Below are positions 31,645 through 40,472 of a DNA stretch of 44,814 nucleotides, piece by piece. Numbering within the stretch: the stretch's first letter is position 1; each line of letters begins with the position of its first letter. Origin of the DNA: a virus; the IMG/VR virus record IMGVR_UViG_3300005913_000014, positions 1 through 44,814 of that record; one strand, given 5' to 3'. The position numbers and the translations under genes are program-made. The notes below the pieces were generated by a model. That model saw nothing but the letters and a program-made list of their open reading frames with translations, was not told the DNA's origin and ran no database searches.

Positions 31645-34041
31645 TCAAAAATCCTCAAATCGGGCCCCAGTCGGAAGGACTTGGAATATTAAGTCTATGA
31701 ACTCTACCGCTCTTGTTGGCTTGATTTGAATCTTACCAATTAACATGTTTCTATCGACTGTGTCTGACGTATTGTTAGAATCATCCATTGTGACTTTAAA
31801 AGCTGAGATACCTCTTTGATTTTGTATTTGAAGCAAAATCGGCTCAACTTTCGCTAAGAACTGGTCTCTTACTGTCTGGTCGTTTTGTTCAAACAACAGT
31901 GTAAGTGATGCAGCTGCTACAAGCCTCTGAACTCTCAACATCAGCCTTCTTACATTGATTCTGTCAAGTGCAGACTCTCTAACTTGCAATGTTTTCTGGC
32001 CTTGAATTTGAACTCCACTCTGAGTAAATGTCGCGATTGGGTTGATTCTACCTGCATATAGAGTATCACGCTGAGACTTTGTAAGCTTAACGTCTGCTCT
32101 GATAACGTTTCCTGGCATAACACCCCTAATCTGACCTGCTGGTGCAAACCATGATTGATATTTGTTATCAGTAAAGGCCATTGCACGTACTACAGCGTAT
32201 GTCGGAGACATGTATACGTAACGTCCAGTGTTGATGTCTTCAACTTGAATCCAAGGCCAGTATGTAGCTGCATATGAGCTATCAATTCCAGTTGATTCTA
32301 AGTTAGAAACAGCGGTTTCAGGGTCTCCTTTCACTGTGTCTACAGTAAGTCTTGGTGCGTCAATAACGTAGAGCAAATCAACTCTATCTTCAACAAGGTT
32401 AAGCGCATACTTAACAAGTGTTTCGTTATTAGAATAATCAATTCCTGGTGTGGTAATCAAGTTGATATCAACAGCTTCTGACGACTCCATCGTGTCAATT
32501 GCTGTTTTAAATGCGGACACATTGCTTGTATAAGCATCTGTGAATTCAGAGTACAATGAACTTGAATCAAAAGTTAAGTACTTGTTAAATCCATCAAAAC
32601 CACCATAAGGAAGAACTGTAAATTTCAATTTAGCTCTGTCAACAACTGTTGAGTTTGTCTTTGTGTATGCTGAAAGCGCTGCTTTGTCTCCAGAAGAATA
32701 AAGCGCAGCAGGAGCTGTGCTCTCCATGTGGAATCCAAGAGTAGTAGTTTTGCTTGTTGCTGTTCCTCCTGGGTATTGAAAAATATCATGTTCAACGTTT
32801 TGAGCAGCATTTTTTACAGAAACCTGAGAAGCTGTAATAGATGTGTATCCTAATTCAGATACACCCATATATGTTTTAGAAACTGTGTCATCAGAAAGAT
32901 AACTGGTTTTGAAGTATATATTTGGTGCAACTGTAGTTGAGCCAGAAGCCATACTTCTCAACGAGTACCCCTTAAACCCTGCTGGAAGAGCATCGCCTGG
33001 ATAGCTCTCTGCAAGTTCTAATTTGATAAACATAGACCTAGATGGGTAATTTCCGTCCTGCGTTCCAACTATTTTCCCACAATACCTACTTGAAGCAGGA
33101 TTCATAGATAGCCTTGAGAACCGTTCCAACACACTAAAGCTATTAGCATCACTGTCTTCGTATTTCCTAATAATTAGGTCAAACAAACTATTTGTTGTGT
33201 CGAGGTTAGCAACTGAAACTTTAACTTCTCTGTTTGACGAGTTACCATCTGAGATAGTGTGAACCTTAAATAAATTATGAACATCTCCACCAATTACCTC
33301 AGATACAATCCAAGGAGTTACAGCGTGAGTGTAGTCGCTTGCGTAATCTGTCCACGCAGAAGTTGAGTTATAAATAAGCTCTGGGTGGATTCCATATATT
33401 TCTGCTCTAGCCTTTGCCTCTCTAATAAAGTGAGGATAGATAGATTCAACATAAAAATCATAAGCACCAACTGCAACCTCAGGAGATTTTCCAAGAAGTT
33501 TAGCGATGTAGTCATTTTTAGTCTCATCTAAAGATACAGTAATACTTGAGTTTGTTAGAGCTGTAAGTGGCCCAGTTGTCGCAGAAAGAGTAAATGAAGC
33601 CGACGTTGAACCAGAGGTAGTGTTACCTATTATAATGTCTGTTTGCGTGTCATAAAATGCTACGCCAGCGTTTGACTTCTTTGAACGCAAAACCGCTAGC
33701 GTTGTTCCTGATTTACTCCCAGAAGTGCCATTACTGAAATCAGCTGTAATAATCCAAGCTGGACCATTTGTGAACCCACCTTCACCGAGAACTCTTGTCA
33801 CGGTAAGGTCATTGGACTGGCTTAAGAATGCATTGGCAACATAGGTGGAAGGATATTTAAAATCCGTTGCACCATATCTCAAAAGGAATTCATCTCCGCC
33901 ATTAACACGAATCGCTTCGCCTGCGGGACCCTTTGGAGTCTTGCCAACAATTCCAAGTCTGGTCAGACCAATTCTAGAAGCAAATGCTGTAAAGTCTTGT
34001 TCTCTTGTGTAAACTCCAGGTGATACGAAAATTGTTGCCAT
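31645..34041 (-). CDS. gp18: Tail sheath protein (T4 gp18-like)
   Basis: 798 residues, longer than T4 gp18 (659). Typical sheath N-terminus ATIFVSPGVYTREQDFT and KTPKGPAGEAIRVNGGDEFL. The C-terminal conserved half contains WPWIQVEDINTGRYVYMSPT, FAPAGQIRGVMPG, QRDTLYAGRINPIATFTQSG and RLMLRVQRLVAAASLTLLFE, the interlocking core of contractile sheaths. The middle (about 100-450) is a variable surface-exposed insertion. It polymerises around the tail tube and contracts at infection. ATG 34041 has an A-rich leader. A dedicated terminator follows the stop. Confidence 0.93.
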   Translation of the reverse strand: MATIFVSPGVYTREQDFTAFASRIGLTRLGIVGKTPKGPAGEAIRVNGGDEFLLRYGATDFKYPSTYVANAFLSQSNDLTVTRVLGEGGFTNGPAWIITADFSNGTSGSKSGTTLAVLRSKKSNAGVAFYDTQTDIIIGNTTSGSTSASFTLSATTGPLTALTNSSITVSLDETKNDYIAKLLGKSPEVAVGAYDFYVESIYPHFIREAKARAEIYGIHPELIYNSTSAWTDYASDYTHAVTPWIVSEVIGGDVHNLFKVHTISDGNSSNREVKVSVANLDTTNSLFDLIIRKYEDSDANSFSVLERFSRLSMNPASSRYCGKIVGTQDGNYPSRSMFIKLELAESYPGDALPAGFKGYSLRSMASGSTTVAPNIYFKTSYLSDDTVSKTYMGVSELGYTSITASQVSVKNAAQNVEHDIFQYPGGTATSKTTTLGFHMESTAPAALYSSGDKAALSAYTKTNSTVVDRAKLKFTVLPYGGFDGFNKYLTFDSSSLYSEFTDAYTSNVSAFKTAIDTMESSEAVDINLITTPGIDYSNNETLVKYALNLVEDRVDLLYVIDAPRLTVDTVKGDPETAVSNLESTGIDSSYAATYWPWIQVEDINTGRYVYMSPTYAVVRAMAFTDNKYQSWFAPAGQIRGVMPGNVIRADVKLTKSQRDTLYAGRINPIATFTQSGVQIQGQKTLQVRESALDRINVRRLMLRVQRLVAAASLTLLFEQNDQTVRDQFLAKVEPILLQIQNQRGISAFKVTMDDSNNTSDTVDRNMLIGKIQIKPTRAVEFIDLIFQVLPTGARFEDF

Positions 34042-34174
34042 TTTTTATAGTTTGTCGTGTTGTATTTTTTTGTCGTTTTCCTTATCTTCCAGCGTTTGTT
34101 ACGAAAACAAAAGCGCATACTTCACGCTGATATTTTATTAGTGCCATTATAGTTATAAGTGTAAACTCTTTATG
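34042..34174. other. Leader region upstream of tail sheath
   Basis: No ORF beyond 21 codons. A 9-bp imperfect hairpin (GCGTTTGTT / AACAAAAGC, about 34091-34117) could separate sheath transcription from upstream genes. I see no convincing CTATTTAT element close to the sheath start. Confidence 0.4.
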
Positions 34175-34297
34175 CTATTGAGCTACTTTCACTCTTACTT
34201 TAGTGATTGTATTGCCCTGTGTTGTATAAATAGTCAGAGAATTTAGTTGTGAGCTCCTAAAGGGGTAAGAATTGTAACTTTCAGCAACCATCTGCAT
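34175..34297 (-). CDS. Small ORF, 40 residues, upstream of sheath
   Basis: ATG CAG ATG start; MQMVAESYNSYPFRSSQLNS then LTIYTTQGNTITKVRVKVAQ. Composition (alternating Thr/Val/Ile strands) looks protein-like. It begins 36 nt after the stop of the 96-residue gene in the same direction. A CTATTTATA match inside it is explained by codons for Thr-Ile-Tyr. No homologue recognised. Confidence 0.4.
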   Translation of the reverse strand: MQMVAESYNSYPFRSSQLNSLTIYTTQGNTITKVRVKVAQ

Positions 34298-34335
34298 GGT
34301 ATTAAAAACCACACATTTTAACTTGTTGTTCGTTT

Positions 34336-34626
34336 TTAAGCTTCAATCTCCCAAGTCCCATTAGTTTGTCTTCCGACTTCTTTTAATGAATTAACCACGT
34401 GATTGTTAGCTAGCCCTGGAGTAGTAACCTCTATAAAATTAGATTCTGCTGTACCAGTACCAGAAGTGGTCCTATTCACAATGTATTGGCGAGATAAAAC
34501 CTGGTCCGCATGCGTTAAATTAGGAAGTGTTCGCTTTTCATATGCAGCAAATTTTTCTTTTTGAGTCGTATTGCTCCATTTGTACATAAAAATAGCAGCT
34601 GTAGACCTGTTGTTGGTGATTTTCAT
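34336..34626 (-). CDS. Hypothetical virion-region protein, 96 residues
   Basis: Begins MKITNNRSTAAIFMYKWSNT; polar, helix then Thr/Ser-rich strands (QYIVNRTTSGTGTAESNFIE). No domain recognised. A strong CCTATTTATA element lies 16 nt upstream of its ATG, the same spacing as for known structural genes, so it is probably a late virion or assembly protein. Sits between the 930-residue adhesin-like gene and the sheath. Confidence 0.6.
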   Translation of the reverse strand: MKITNNRSTAAIFMYKWSNTTQKEKFAAYEKRTLPNLTHADQVLSRQYIVNRTTSGTGTAESNFIEVTTPGLANNHVVNSLKEVGRQTNGTWEIEA

Positions 34627-34640
34627 TTCTAATTAAGTTT

Positions 34641-34652
34641 CCTATAAATAGG
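34641..34652 (-). promoter_or_regulatory. Late-promoter-like element CCTATTTATAGG
   Basis: Minus strand; self-complementary except at the central two bases. 16 nt between the octamer TATTTATA and ATG 34626. Confidence 0.6.
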
Positions 34653-34676
34653 ACAGAAAAGCACCAAGACTTTATA

Positions 34677-37469
34677 TTAATAATGAGTTCTTATACCGAA
34701 AATATTAGTAATTCTGTGACCAAACCCAGAGCCACCCGCTTTTGTTTGGTCTATAGTTAATTCAGGAGCCGAACTGTCAAACCCAAACATAGCTTCTGTC
34801 GCATTTTCGCTTTCACCTAAAAGGCAATACATTCTGTTATCGCTTCTTTCCCCATTAAAGAATTCTCCAGCCCAATCATATAAACCCGCCGTTAGAAAAG
34901 CGCCCATAGGACCTATGGTCATCTCATTAACGCTGTAAGGTCTCCAGTTTGAAAATCCTGAATAAGAAAAGACTTTTAAATAATCAATCCAACTTTCCCA
35001 ACTGGCCCCGTCTGATGTTGTTGTATTCATGTTAAAAGCGCTTCCGCTAGTTATGTAATTTAAATACATGCCTACACCTGTAAAATGGTCAATAACATAG
35101 TTATTTATTGCTCCCGTGTAATTATGACCATTAAAATCAACATGCGCCCACAAGCTAGAGGCGCTTGAATCACTTTTGTTTCCAAGACTATCTGTGAATC
35201 TAAACTTGTTGCCAAAAAAATTATTGTTTGACAAATAAGTCGGAGCAATAAGGTCAGTGCCATCTCCTATAGTTCCATGATAAGTTTCTCTAACGTCACT
35301 CTCGGTAGCAGTGTAACTTAGAGCAGCAGCAACAACTGTGCTAGCGGTAACTGCATTGAAATCATACGAACCATTTTTAGCATGCCACTCCGTATCGCCT
35401 GTTCGATAAACGGTCCCATCTATAAAAGGAGAGGGTCTTTGATAAATTATTTGAGTCCCACTCCCGCCTCCTGAAAAATTAGTATGAACTTGGTTATTAT
35501 AGGCAAAAGTTGTCCCTGATTGGCCATCAGAATTTATAATGGAAAATTGAGGGATTTGTATTTGTCCGTTTAAAGGGTAAATGCTTGGCATGAAAGCTAA
35601 AGTTCCACCAGTAGAGTTCCTATAAACTACATCTCCAATCGTATAAGCAGAAACTGCTGGCCACGTATCTACTGTTCCACCAGAAGAATTTAAAATGCTT
35701 ATGTCTGATAATGGATAAGTCCCAAAACTAGTATACCCAGTTACAAAGCTGCTATTTGAGTTTTCTACTGTAACTATTCCTGAAAAATTTGTATAAACAG
35801 TTCCAGACAAAACCGTATTAGCAGACATCCCTGAAGAGTCGATTATGTCAATATTAGGGGCAGTCATTTCTAAATCATAATAGATGGGCAAAAATGACAA
35901 AGACGCTCCATCGCTATTAATCCATGATATATCATCTAAGAAAAAGCTGGAACCTCCACCAGAAATTGAGAATATCTGTTTAGGTCTGTTATTTGAAATT
36001 TTTAAATCTGAGACAACATATGCAAAGCTATCACCAGGACCAAGCGTAGTATCGAGTTTTAAAACTCCAGCAGAGTTTGATACAACACCTGTAGCAGCTG
36101 CTACGGTAAACACTCCGTTTGGAGCCAAGTTCGCAAGAGTTCCTCCTGAAAAATTAAATACTACACCCGCAGACAAACTTCTAGTCTGACCCTGTTCGGC
36201 GTCATTAAAAACTGTTCCACCAGTGTGATTAAGAACTGTAACAGCCTCTAACGGGTATGAACTCGAAGGCCCTAGTGTTGCTACTGTTCCGCCTGATGAC
36301 CATAAAATATTAACAGCTTCCACTGTAAATCTTCCACTCGGCGCCAAGCTCGCAAGAGTTCCTCCTGAGTAATCGAAAACAGTAGAATCAGGAGCAAGGA
36401 ACGCGCCTTGTGCCGTTACTGTCCCAACTGTTCCACCAGTGGAATTAAATATTGTTGAATCTGTAATTGTTCCGCTTAGCCCGCCAGAAATTAAAGCTAG
36501 TGTACCACCTGTAGAATCTAATACAGTCGCATTAGCGCCTGCAGGCACAACATAAATTTCCCCTGGAGCCAGCGTTGCAAGAGTAGTCCCAGACACATTT
36601 AATACAGTCGATGCTGAGATTATGTAGCTCTGACCAGCTGCGACGGAAGATAATAAGAAATTATTGTAACTGTACACATTAACTGGGTCGCAGCTATTTC
36701 TAAATGGTCTAGCTGAGCTTTGACCGCCAAAAGTTTTTGCTACCCCCTGATTCTCAGAGCCGTCCTCACACATTTTAACGACAACCTTATTGATTGTGGT
36801 CTTTTTTTCGTGGTCAGATGGGTCAAAAAGTTTTCCATGCACCACAAGTGGAGCAGAAATCTGAAATACTCTTTCATCATCAATGCTTGATACCTGATTG
36901 TCTTCTGATGGTTCTCCTAGGATTGAACGAATCTGATGACCATTAATATTCATATATCCTTGCCCATCTGAGAAGCCATCTCTGAGAATTTCTTGATAGA
37001 AAACGTTTACGTCTACCATGTAAGAGGTGACAAGTCGAATTTCATAGTCACAATCTACCCAAGTAGCTTGTCTAACCATATACTTGTCGTACCCCATTAA
37101 GGTTCCATCAAAAGTCCTAGGTCTTGTGAACCCAAATTTTTTCATCCATGGAATAGTTCTTCTGTTGGGTGATGTACCCTGCTTAATTCCTTTTCTAGAT
37201 ACTGCTATAAACGGTCTTTGAATTTCTTCTCCGTTTTCATTAGTCAAGCTTTCCCAGTAATTCTTTCGCTGAGCAAACAACTCTTGATTAAGCCAAATAA
37301 TAGGGACGCGACGTTGACGACCACTCTGGTCCATCATCGTGATGTTGAGACCTTCAAAAAAGTTTTTTACACCAAGGTCAATATCCTCTAACTCAATTTT
37401 CTGAGGCAGGAAGTTATGGTTCTCGTGCTGACTATCTAAGTTGTCTCCAATATTGTCCAGAATTGACAT
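34677..37469 (-). CDS. Large virion protein with GGT repeats and DUF1566-like C-terminus
   Basis: 930 residues in three parts. Residues 1-250 form a globular N-terminal domain (NFFEGLNITMMDQSGRQRRV, SYMVDVNVFYQEILRDGFSD) likely anchoring to the virion. Residues ~270-660 are a beta-rich array built from N-x-S/T-G-G-T-L/V-A-x-L-A-P-like units repeated every ~25-40 residues, as in a fibrous beta stalk. Residues ~740-930 contain ASWESWIDYLKVFSYSGFSN followed by WRPYSVNEM, the W...GY/F-S-x-WR-P-x-x-x-E pattern of DUF1566/Lcl C-terminal domains. These have a C-type-lectin-like fold and often bind surfaces. Inferred to be a receptor-binding fibre or head fibre. CCTATTTACA lies 15 nt upstream. Confidence 0.7.
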   Translation of the reverse strand: MSILDNIGDNLDSQHENHNFLPQKIELEDIDLGVKNFFEGLNITMMDQSGRQRRVPIIWLNQELFAQRKNYWESLTNENGEEIQRPFIAVSRKGIKQGTSPNRRTIPWMKKFGFTRPRTFDGTLMGYDKYMVRQATWVDCDYEIRLVTSYMVDVNVFYQEILRDGFSDGQGYMNINGHQIRSILGEPSEDNQVSSIDDERVFQISAPLVVHGKLFDPSDHEKKTTINKVVVKMCEDGSENQGVAKTFGGQSSARPFRNSCDPVNVYSYNNFLLSSVAAGQSYIISASTVLNVSGTTLATLAPGEIYVVPAGANATVLDSTGGTLALISGGLSGTITDSTIFNSTGGTVGTVTAQGAFLAPDSTVFDYSGGTLASLAPSGRFTVEAVNILWSSGGTVATLGPSSSYPLEAVTVLNHTGGTVFNDAEQGQTRSLSAGVVFNFSGGTLANLAPNGVFTVAAATGVVSNSAGVLKLDTTLGPGDSFAYVVSDLKISNNRPKQIFSISGGGSSFFLDDISWINSDGASLSFLPIYYDLEMTAPNIDIIDSSGMSANTVLSGTVYTNFSGIVTVENSNSSFVTGYTSFGTYPLSDISILNSSGGTVDTWPAVSAYTIGDVVYRNSTGGTLAFMPSIYPLNGQIQIPQFSIINSDGQSGTTFAYNNQVHTNFSGGGSGTQIIYQRPSPFIDGTVYRTGDTEWHAKNGSYDFNAVTASTVVAAALSYTATESDVRETYHGTIGDGTDLIAPTYLSNNNFFGNKFRFTDSLGNKSDSSASSLWAHVDFNGHNYTGAINNYVIDHFTGVGMYLNYITSGSAFNMNTTTSDGASWESWIDYLKVFSYSGFSNWRPYSVNEMTIGPMGAFLTAGLYDWAGEFFNGERSDNRMYCLLGESENATEAMFGFDSSAPELTIDQTKAGGSGFGHRITNIFGIRTHY

Positions 37470-37484
37470 CTACAAAGTGTTTCT

Positions 37485-37494
37485 TGTAAATAGG
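37485..37494 (-). promoter_or_regulatory. Late-promoter-like element CCTATTTACA
   Basis: Minus strand; 15 nt to ATG 37469. Confidence 0.55.
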
Positions 37495-37560
37495 TTGCGA
37501 AAAGAAAGCGGATGTGCGTTATAACTCAAAAAAAAGGATTATATATTGAATCAATATTAA

Positions 37561-37920
37561 TTATTTGTAAGAGTCTTTCTTCTGAAACCCTTCGGCAATC
37601 ATTAAGTCAGTATAACTGCTTCCGTCTTCCATAAACACCTCGGCTACGTATCGATACTTCCCTTTTTTTGCAGACCTCAACACTACTTTTTTTCCTTCCA
37701 GCAATTCTTTAGCTCTAGCCTTAGCTGCTTCACCATGAGCTTCTTCCGCCTCTGTTTTAGGTCTCCAGGTTTCAGGAGTGTCAAAATAAGCTTCGTCATC
37801 TTTGATTCTAAACCTGATTCTGTTTGTTGTGTTAAACCCTAAATCAACCAAGCAGTCAATCGTGTCTCCGTCTACTACGTTTTCAACCGTAGCGTTGTAT
37901 ATGTATTCTGGCACCTTCAT
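37561..37920 (-). CDS. Staphylococcal-nuclease-like (thermonuclease) protein
   Basis: 119 residues. VENVVDGDTIDCLVDLGF opens the OB-fold. RFRIKDDEAYFDTPET supplies the R-x-R...D...D-x-P-E pattern corresponding to catalytic Arg and Glu. HGEAAKARAKELLEGKKVVL and KGKYRYVAEVFMEDG (second Arg) complete the family signature. SNase homologues cleave DNA or RNA using Ca2+; no signal peptide, so it acts inside the cell. Slightly short but with all catalytic positions. It may help host DNA breakdown. Start overlaps the upstream gene's stop by one base. Confidence 0.85.
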   Translation of the reverse strand: MKVPEYIYNATVENVVDGDTIDCLVDLGFNTTNRIRFRIKDDEAYFDTPETWRPKTEAEEAHGEAAKARAKELLEGKKVVLRSAKKGKYRYVAEVFMEDGSSYTDLMIAEGFQKKDSYK

Positions 37921-38489
37921 TATCTAGCGTTAAATTGGTCTTCATCGACTTCTTTTGCTTTTATGGTGATGTAGAATCTTCTATCACCAGCCCAAGAGTT
38001 TTGGTTGTTTATTTGAGCGTACCCATCCTCATGAATTTTGAAAAACTGACCTTTAAATTCCAGGTAGTCCCCCACTTTTAAATCCATAACGACATCTTGG
38101 TCATTCTCTAGAACAACTAAACCAAGTTCTTGTAAGTGTTCAAGGTATAAATGAGCTTCCATTGTGGCATGACCACGTTTAATTGGTCCCCCATCAATAT
38201 GCATCGTTGTATCCTCGGATTGAGTATTTATCCGTCCGAACACCTCAACAGACTCTTTATAAACTTTATGTTTGGTTTCACCATAAAGAGGGTGAACAGA
38301 GGTTTGCTGCAGGTCTATCCTGTAGAGCAAGAAACTCTCCTGCAACCATCCCTCTGTGATTTCGCGACCTAAAGAAGAAAACAACTCTGCCTCTTCCTTT
38401 CCAAAAAACATTCTTACACCTTTCTGGGTAGAATTATGGTCCTCTACTTCTTGAGGTTTTCTTCCAATATCGTTTAAATCGTCGCTCAT
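37920..38489 (-). CDS. Putative neck/tail-completion-type protein, 189 residues
   Basis: Begins MSDDLNDIGRKPQEVEDHNS. After a polar N-terminus the protein is alpha/beta with a C-terminal beta region (DLKVGDYLEFKGQFFKIHED). It lies in the cluster with the gp13-like gene and before the sheath region. T4 order (13, 14, 15) suggests a neck protein such as gp14, but I see no decisive motif. Overlaps the HNH gene by 4 nt (ATGA) and the nuclease gene by 1 nt. Confidence 0.6.
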   Translation of the reverse strand: MSDDLNDIGRKPQEVEDHNSTQKGVRMFFGKEEAELFSSLGREITEGWLQESFLLYRIDLQQTSVHPLYGETKHKVYKESVEVFGRINTQSEDTTMHIDGGPIKRGHATMEAHLYLEHLQELGLVVLENDQDVVMDLKVGDYLEFKGQFFKIHEDGYAQINNQNSWAGDRRFYITIKAKEVDEDQFNAR

Positions 38490-38920
38490 TTCTTATTATA
38501 GTTTTCCTTTGTTTTCTTTTTATGACACACAGTGCACAGGGTTTGAAAGTTATCTAGTGTGCATCCGCCACCACCATGTCTAACCTCAATGATATGGTCT
38601 GCTTGCCACACATCAGCTGGCTCGTTACATTCGGCGCAAACGTCCTTGTCTCGTTTCTGTATTTCCTCTCGGATAACCTTAGTGTCACCTTTGATTATCT
38701 TAAACTCTTTAACGACCTTGTTTGTACATTTTGTGCTTGCCCACCGTTTCTGTCTCCCTGATAGCTCTTGTCCGCATCCGCAGTCACAAAAACCGTCTTT
38801 TTTTGCAGGGTACAAATGATGAACTCGAAGCTGAGTCTGATAGCGTTTGAATTTATCAATCTCTACTATTTCTTTACTCTTCCTGCTCGCCCTCCTGCGG
38901 CCCTTCTTTCTTTTTGCCAT
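38486..38920 (-). CDS. HNH endonuclease
   Basis: 144 residues from ATG 38920; an in-frame alternative lies at 38962. The N-terminus is very basic (AKRKKGRRRASRKSKE). A Cys-rich middle (CDCGCGQELSGRQKRWASTK) is followed by a classical HNH: RDKDVCAECNEPADVWQADH, then IIEVRHGGGGCTLDNFQTLC and CHKKKTKEN. Zinc-binding Cys pairs and the His/Asn/His catalytic positions are present. Either a free-standing homing endonuclease invading the neck gene cluster or a packaging-associated HNH nuclease. It overlaps the preceding 38-residue ORF and couples to the next gene by ATGA. Confidence 0.85.
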   Translation of the reverse strand: MAKRKKGRRRASRKSKEIVEIDKFKRYQTQLRVHHLYPAKKDGFCDCGCGQELSGRQKRWASTKCTNKVVKEFKIIKGDTKVIREEIQKRDKDVCAECNEPADVWQADHIIEVRHGGGGCTLDNFQTLCTVCHKKKTKENYNKK

Positions 38921-38990
38921 TAACTTTTTCCTTCTCTGATGCTTTAAGGATACTATCCGCAATCCACCTGCTGTATTCCCCTGGCTCCAT
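38874..38990 (-). CDS. Small acidic ORF, 38 residues, between neck and HNH genes
   Basis: Starts MEPGEYSRWIADSILKASEK and ends in a Gly/Glu/Gln-rich tail. Its ATG overlaps the stop of the gp13-like gene by one base (TAATG), the same junction used elsewhere in this phage. It overlaps the HNH start in another frame by 47 nt. The amphipathic start looks protein-like; function unknown. Confidence 0.45.
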   Translation of the reverse strand: MEPGEYSRWIADSILKASEKEKVNGKKKEGPQEGEQEE

Positions 38991-40168
38991 TAGTATATCC
39001 AGATATCAAGCGGTCCGAAACTTTGAGATTTGTTGAGATTTTCTTGAATCGATGCCCTGTCTTCCATAATCTTTCGGAAGGAGAGTCTTTCGAGTTCATC
39101 CTCTAGTTTTTTATATAACCTATCCATCTCACGATTGGATATGTCAAGCAGTGTATTTGAGTTTAATCGGAGCTCCGCGTCTGGGATAGGCAATTGTCCG
39201 TCAAACTTTCCTCGAATCATTGGCCCAAGTGTTCTTGCGGCCAAAGCGAACGTATAATCCAGAACCCACTTCTTTGACTTGTCGTTTAATTGGTCATAAT
39301 TTAGATTATGGAATCCTGCATCAGCAAAAGAACTAACAAGCCCGTTTCCTTGTTCAGTGCTTGTCGATGCAGTGTAACCAGGGTTTGCTGAAGTTCCAGA
39401 ATATTCTGGGTTTCCATTTCCTGAAGTCCTATCGTAGTATCTATAGTAACATGTTCCTGGTGTTCCAGCACCACCTCCAATACCAACACTAGACCCAGCG
39501 GTCGATGTGTTTCTTGGAATTGGATATAGTCGTACTCGTTTTGTTCCATCTGGCCCTGGGTGTATACTGTACGAGTATTCGTGCCCACGAACCCTGTTCC
39601 TCATTTCCGCAGCCTGCGCAGTCATGATAGTGTCAAACACAGGCATTACGTGATACATTGAATGTCCAGCGAAAGATGCGCCGAATTCTGAAAATGCAAT
39701 ATTAGTATTAGCGAACGGGTCAAGACCAAACAAATTGATAAACGACGGAGTAAACCAAAGAATCTCGATAACTTCTCGATTCGCTTGTATAAGGTAGTCT
39801 TGAGTTCCCCCAGTAAGCTCTATAACCCCTGTTTTAAGCTCTCTATTTCCATTAGCACCTAATCCAATCTGTTCACCAATAGAAGATGCCCAAGAGCGTT
39901 CAAAATACTGCGTGTTTGCTACATATTTTAATGTCAAATCAATTTCACTAGGTACACCTAAAATTTCAGCAAGCTGATTTTGAAGAAACCAGTCTGCAAC
40001 GTGTACAGAATATTCTTCAATACTATGACATACCATCGCTTCAAATTGCTCATCACGAAGTTCAACCTTAACAACAGGCGCACCCAGCAACATCTTAATC
40101 CTGTTGTATATTCTACTCTTTTCTGATGATGTGACCCCTGTTAGGCAGCCGATTATTGATGCGCTCAT
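38990..40168 (-). CDS. Neck-type virion protein (possibly gp13-like)
   Basis: 392 residues. The N-terminal domain SRIYNRIKMLLGAPVVKVEL then DEQFEAMVCHSIEEYSVHVA fits neck proteins of T4-like phages, where a helical domain precedes a beta domain. Next come VIELTGGTQDYLI, a middle with MYHVMPVFDTIMTAQAAEMR, and a Gly/Thr/Ser-rich linker (about 245-290). The C-terminal helical region (YTFALAARTLGPMIRGKFDG) follows. Longer than T4 gp13 (about 309) because of the linker. Assigned by pattern and position, not by a diagnostic motif. Located 10 nt downstream of a small decoration-type gene. Confidence 0.6.
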   Translation of the reverse strand: MSASIIGCLTGVTSSEKSRIYNRIKMLLGAPVVKVELRDEQFEAMVCHSIEEYSVHVADWFLQNQLAEILGVPSEIDLTLKYVANTQYFERSWASSIGEQIGLGANGNRELKTGVIELTGGTQDYLIQANREVIEILWFTPSFINLFGLDPFANTNIAFSEFGASFAGHSMYHVMPVFDTIMTAQAAEMRNRVRGHEYSYSIHPGPDGTKRVRLYPIPRNTSTAGSSVGIGGGAGTPGTCYYRYYDRTSGNGNPEYSGTSANPGYTASTSTEQGNGLVSSFADAGFHNLNYDQLNDKSKKWVLDYTFALAARTLGPMIRGKFDGQLPIPDAELRLNSNTLLDISNREMDRLYKKLEDELERLSFRKIMEDRASIQENLNKSQSFGPLDIWIY

Positions 40169-40178
40169 TTGTTTTTTA

Positions 40179-40457
40179 TTATCCTAGTAATCTATTTCCT
40201 CTATTTGCTAGTGCCCTAAAGCCAACAAAAGCTCCTGAACCAACATTAACACTGCTACATAGAACATTCACATACTGTCCAGCAGCTAAAGTCACAGTTA
40301 AATTTCCTCCTCCGAGTGCTACAATTGTTACAGCGCCCCCTGATGTGCAGTATACTTGGTGCACAGTAGATGCGGAGACGCCATCTCCGCAGATGTGCTT
40401 CCCATTTGCCCCTGAAGCAAAAGGGACTATTGTGTAATTTGCGTTGTGTTGTGCCAT
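40179..40457 (-). CDS. Small beta-rich virion protein, 92 residues
   Basis: Begins MAQHNANYTIVPFASGANGK; a single beta domain rich in Gly/Val/Thr (GGAVTIVALGGGNLTVTLAA) resembling small capsid decoration or fibre-tip proteins. First gene of the neck cluster, with CCTATTTAAT 15 nt upstream of its ATG. No specific family recognised. Confidence 0.65.
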   Translation of the reverse strand: MAQHNANYTIVPFASGANGKHICGDGVSASTVHQVYCTSGGAVTIVALGGGNLTVTLAAGQYVNVLCSSVNVGSGAFVGFRALANRGNRLLG

Positions 40458-40472
40458 TTTATAAGTCTTTCT

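Noticed and set aside
34204-34219. CTATTTATA match as sheath promoter
   Set aside because: More than 160 nt from the sheath start and inside a plausible 40-codon ORF where the bases encode Thr-Ile-Tyr-Thr.
35884-36189. 101-residue plus-strand ORF opposite the GGT-repeat protein
   Set aside because: Antisense of the repeat stalk; no promoter or partner genes on that strand.
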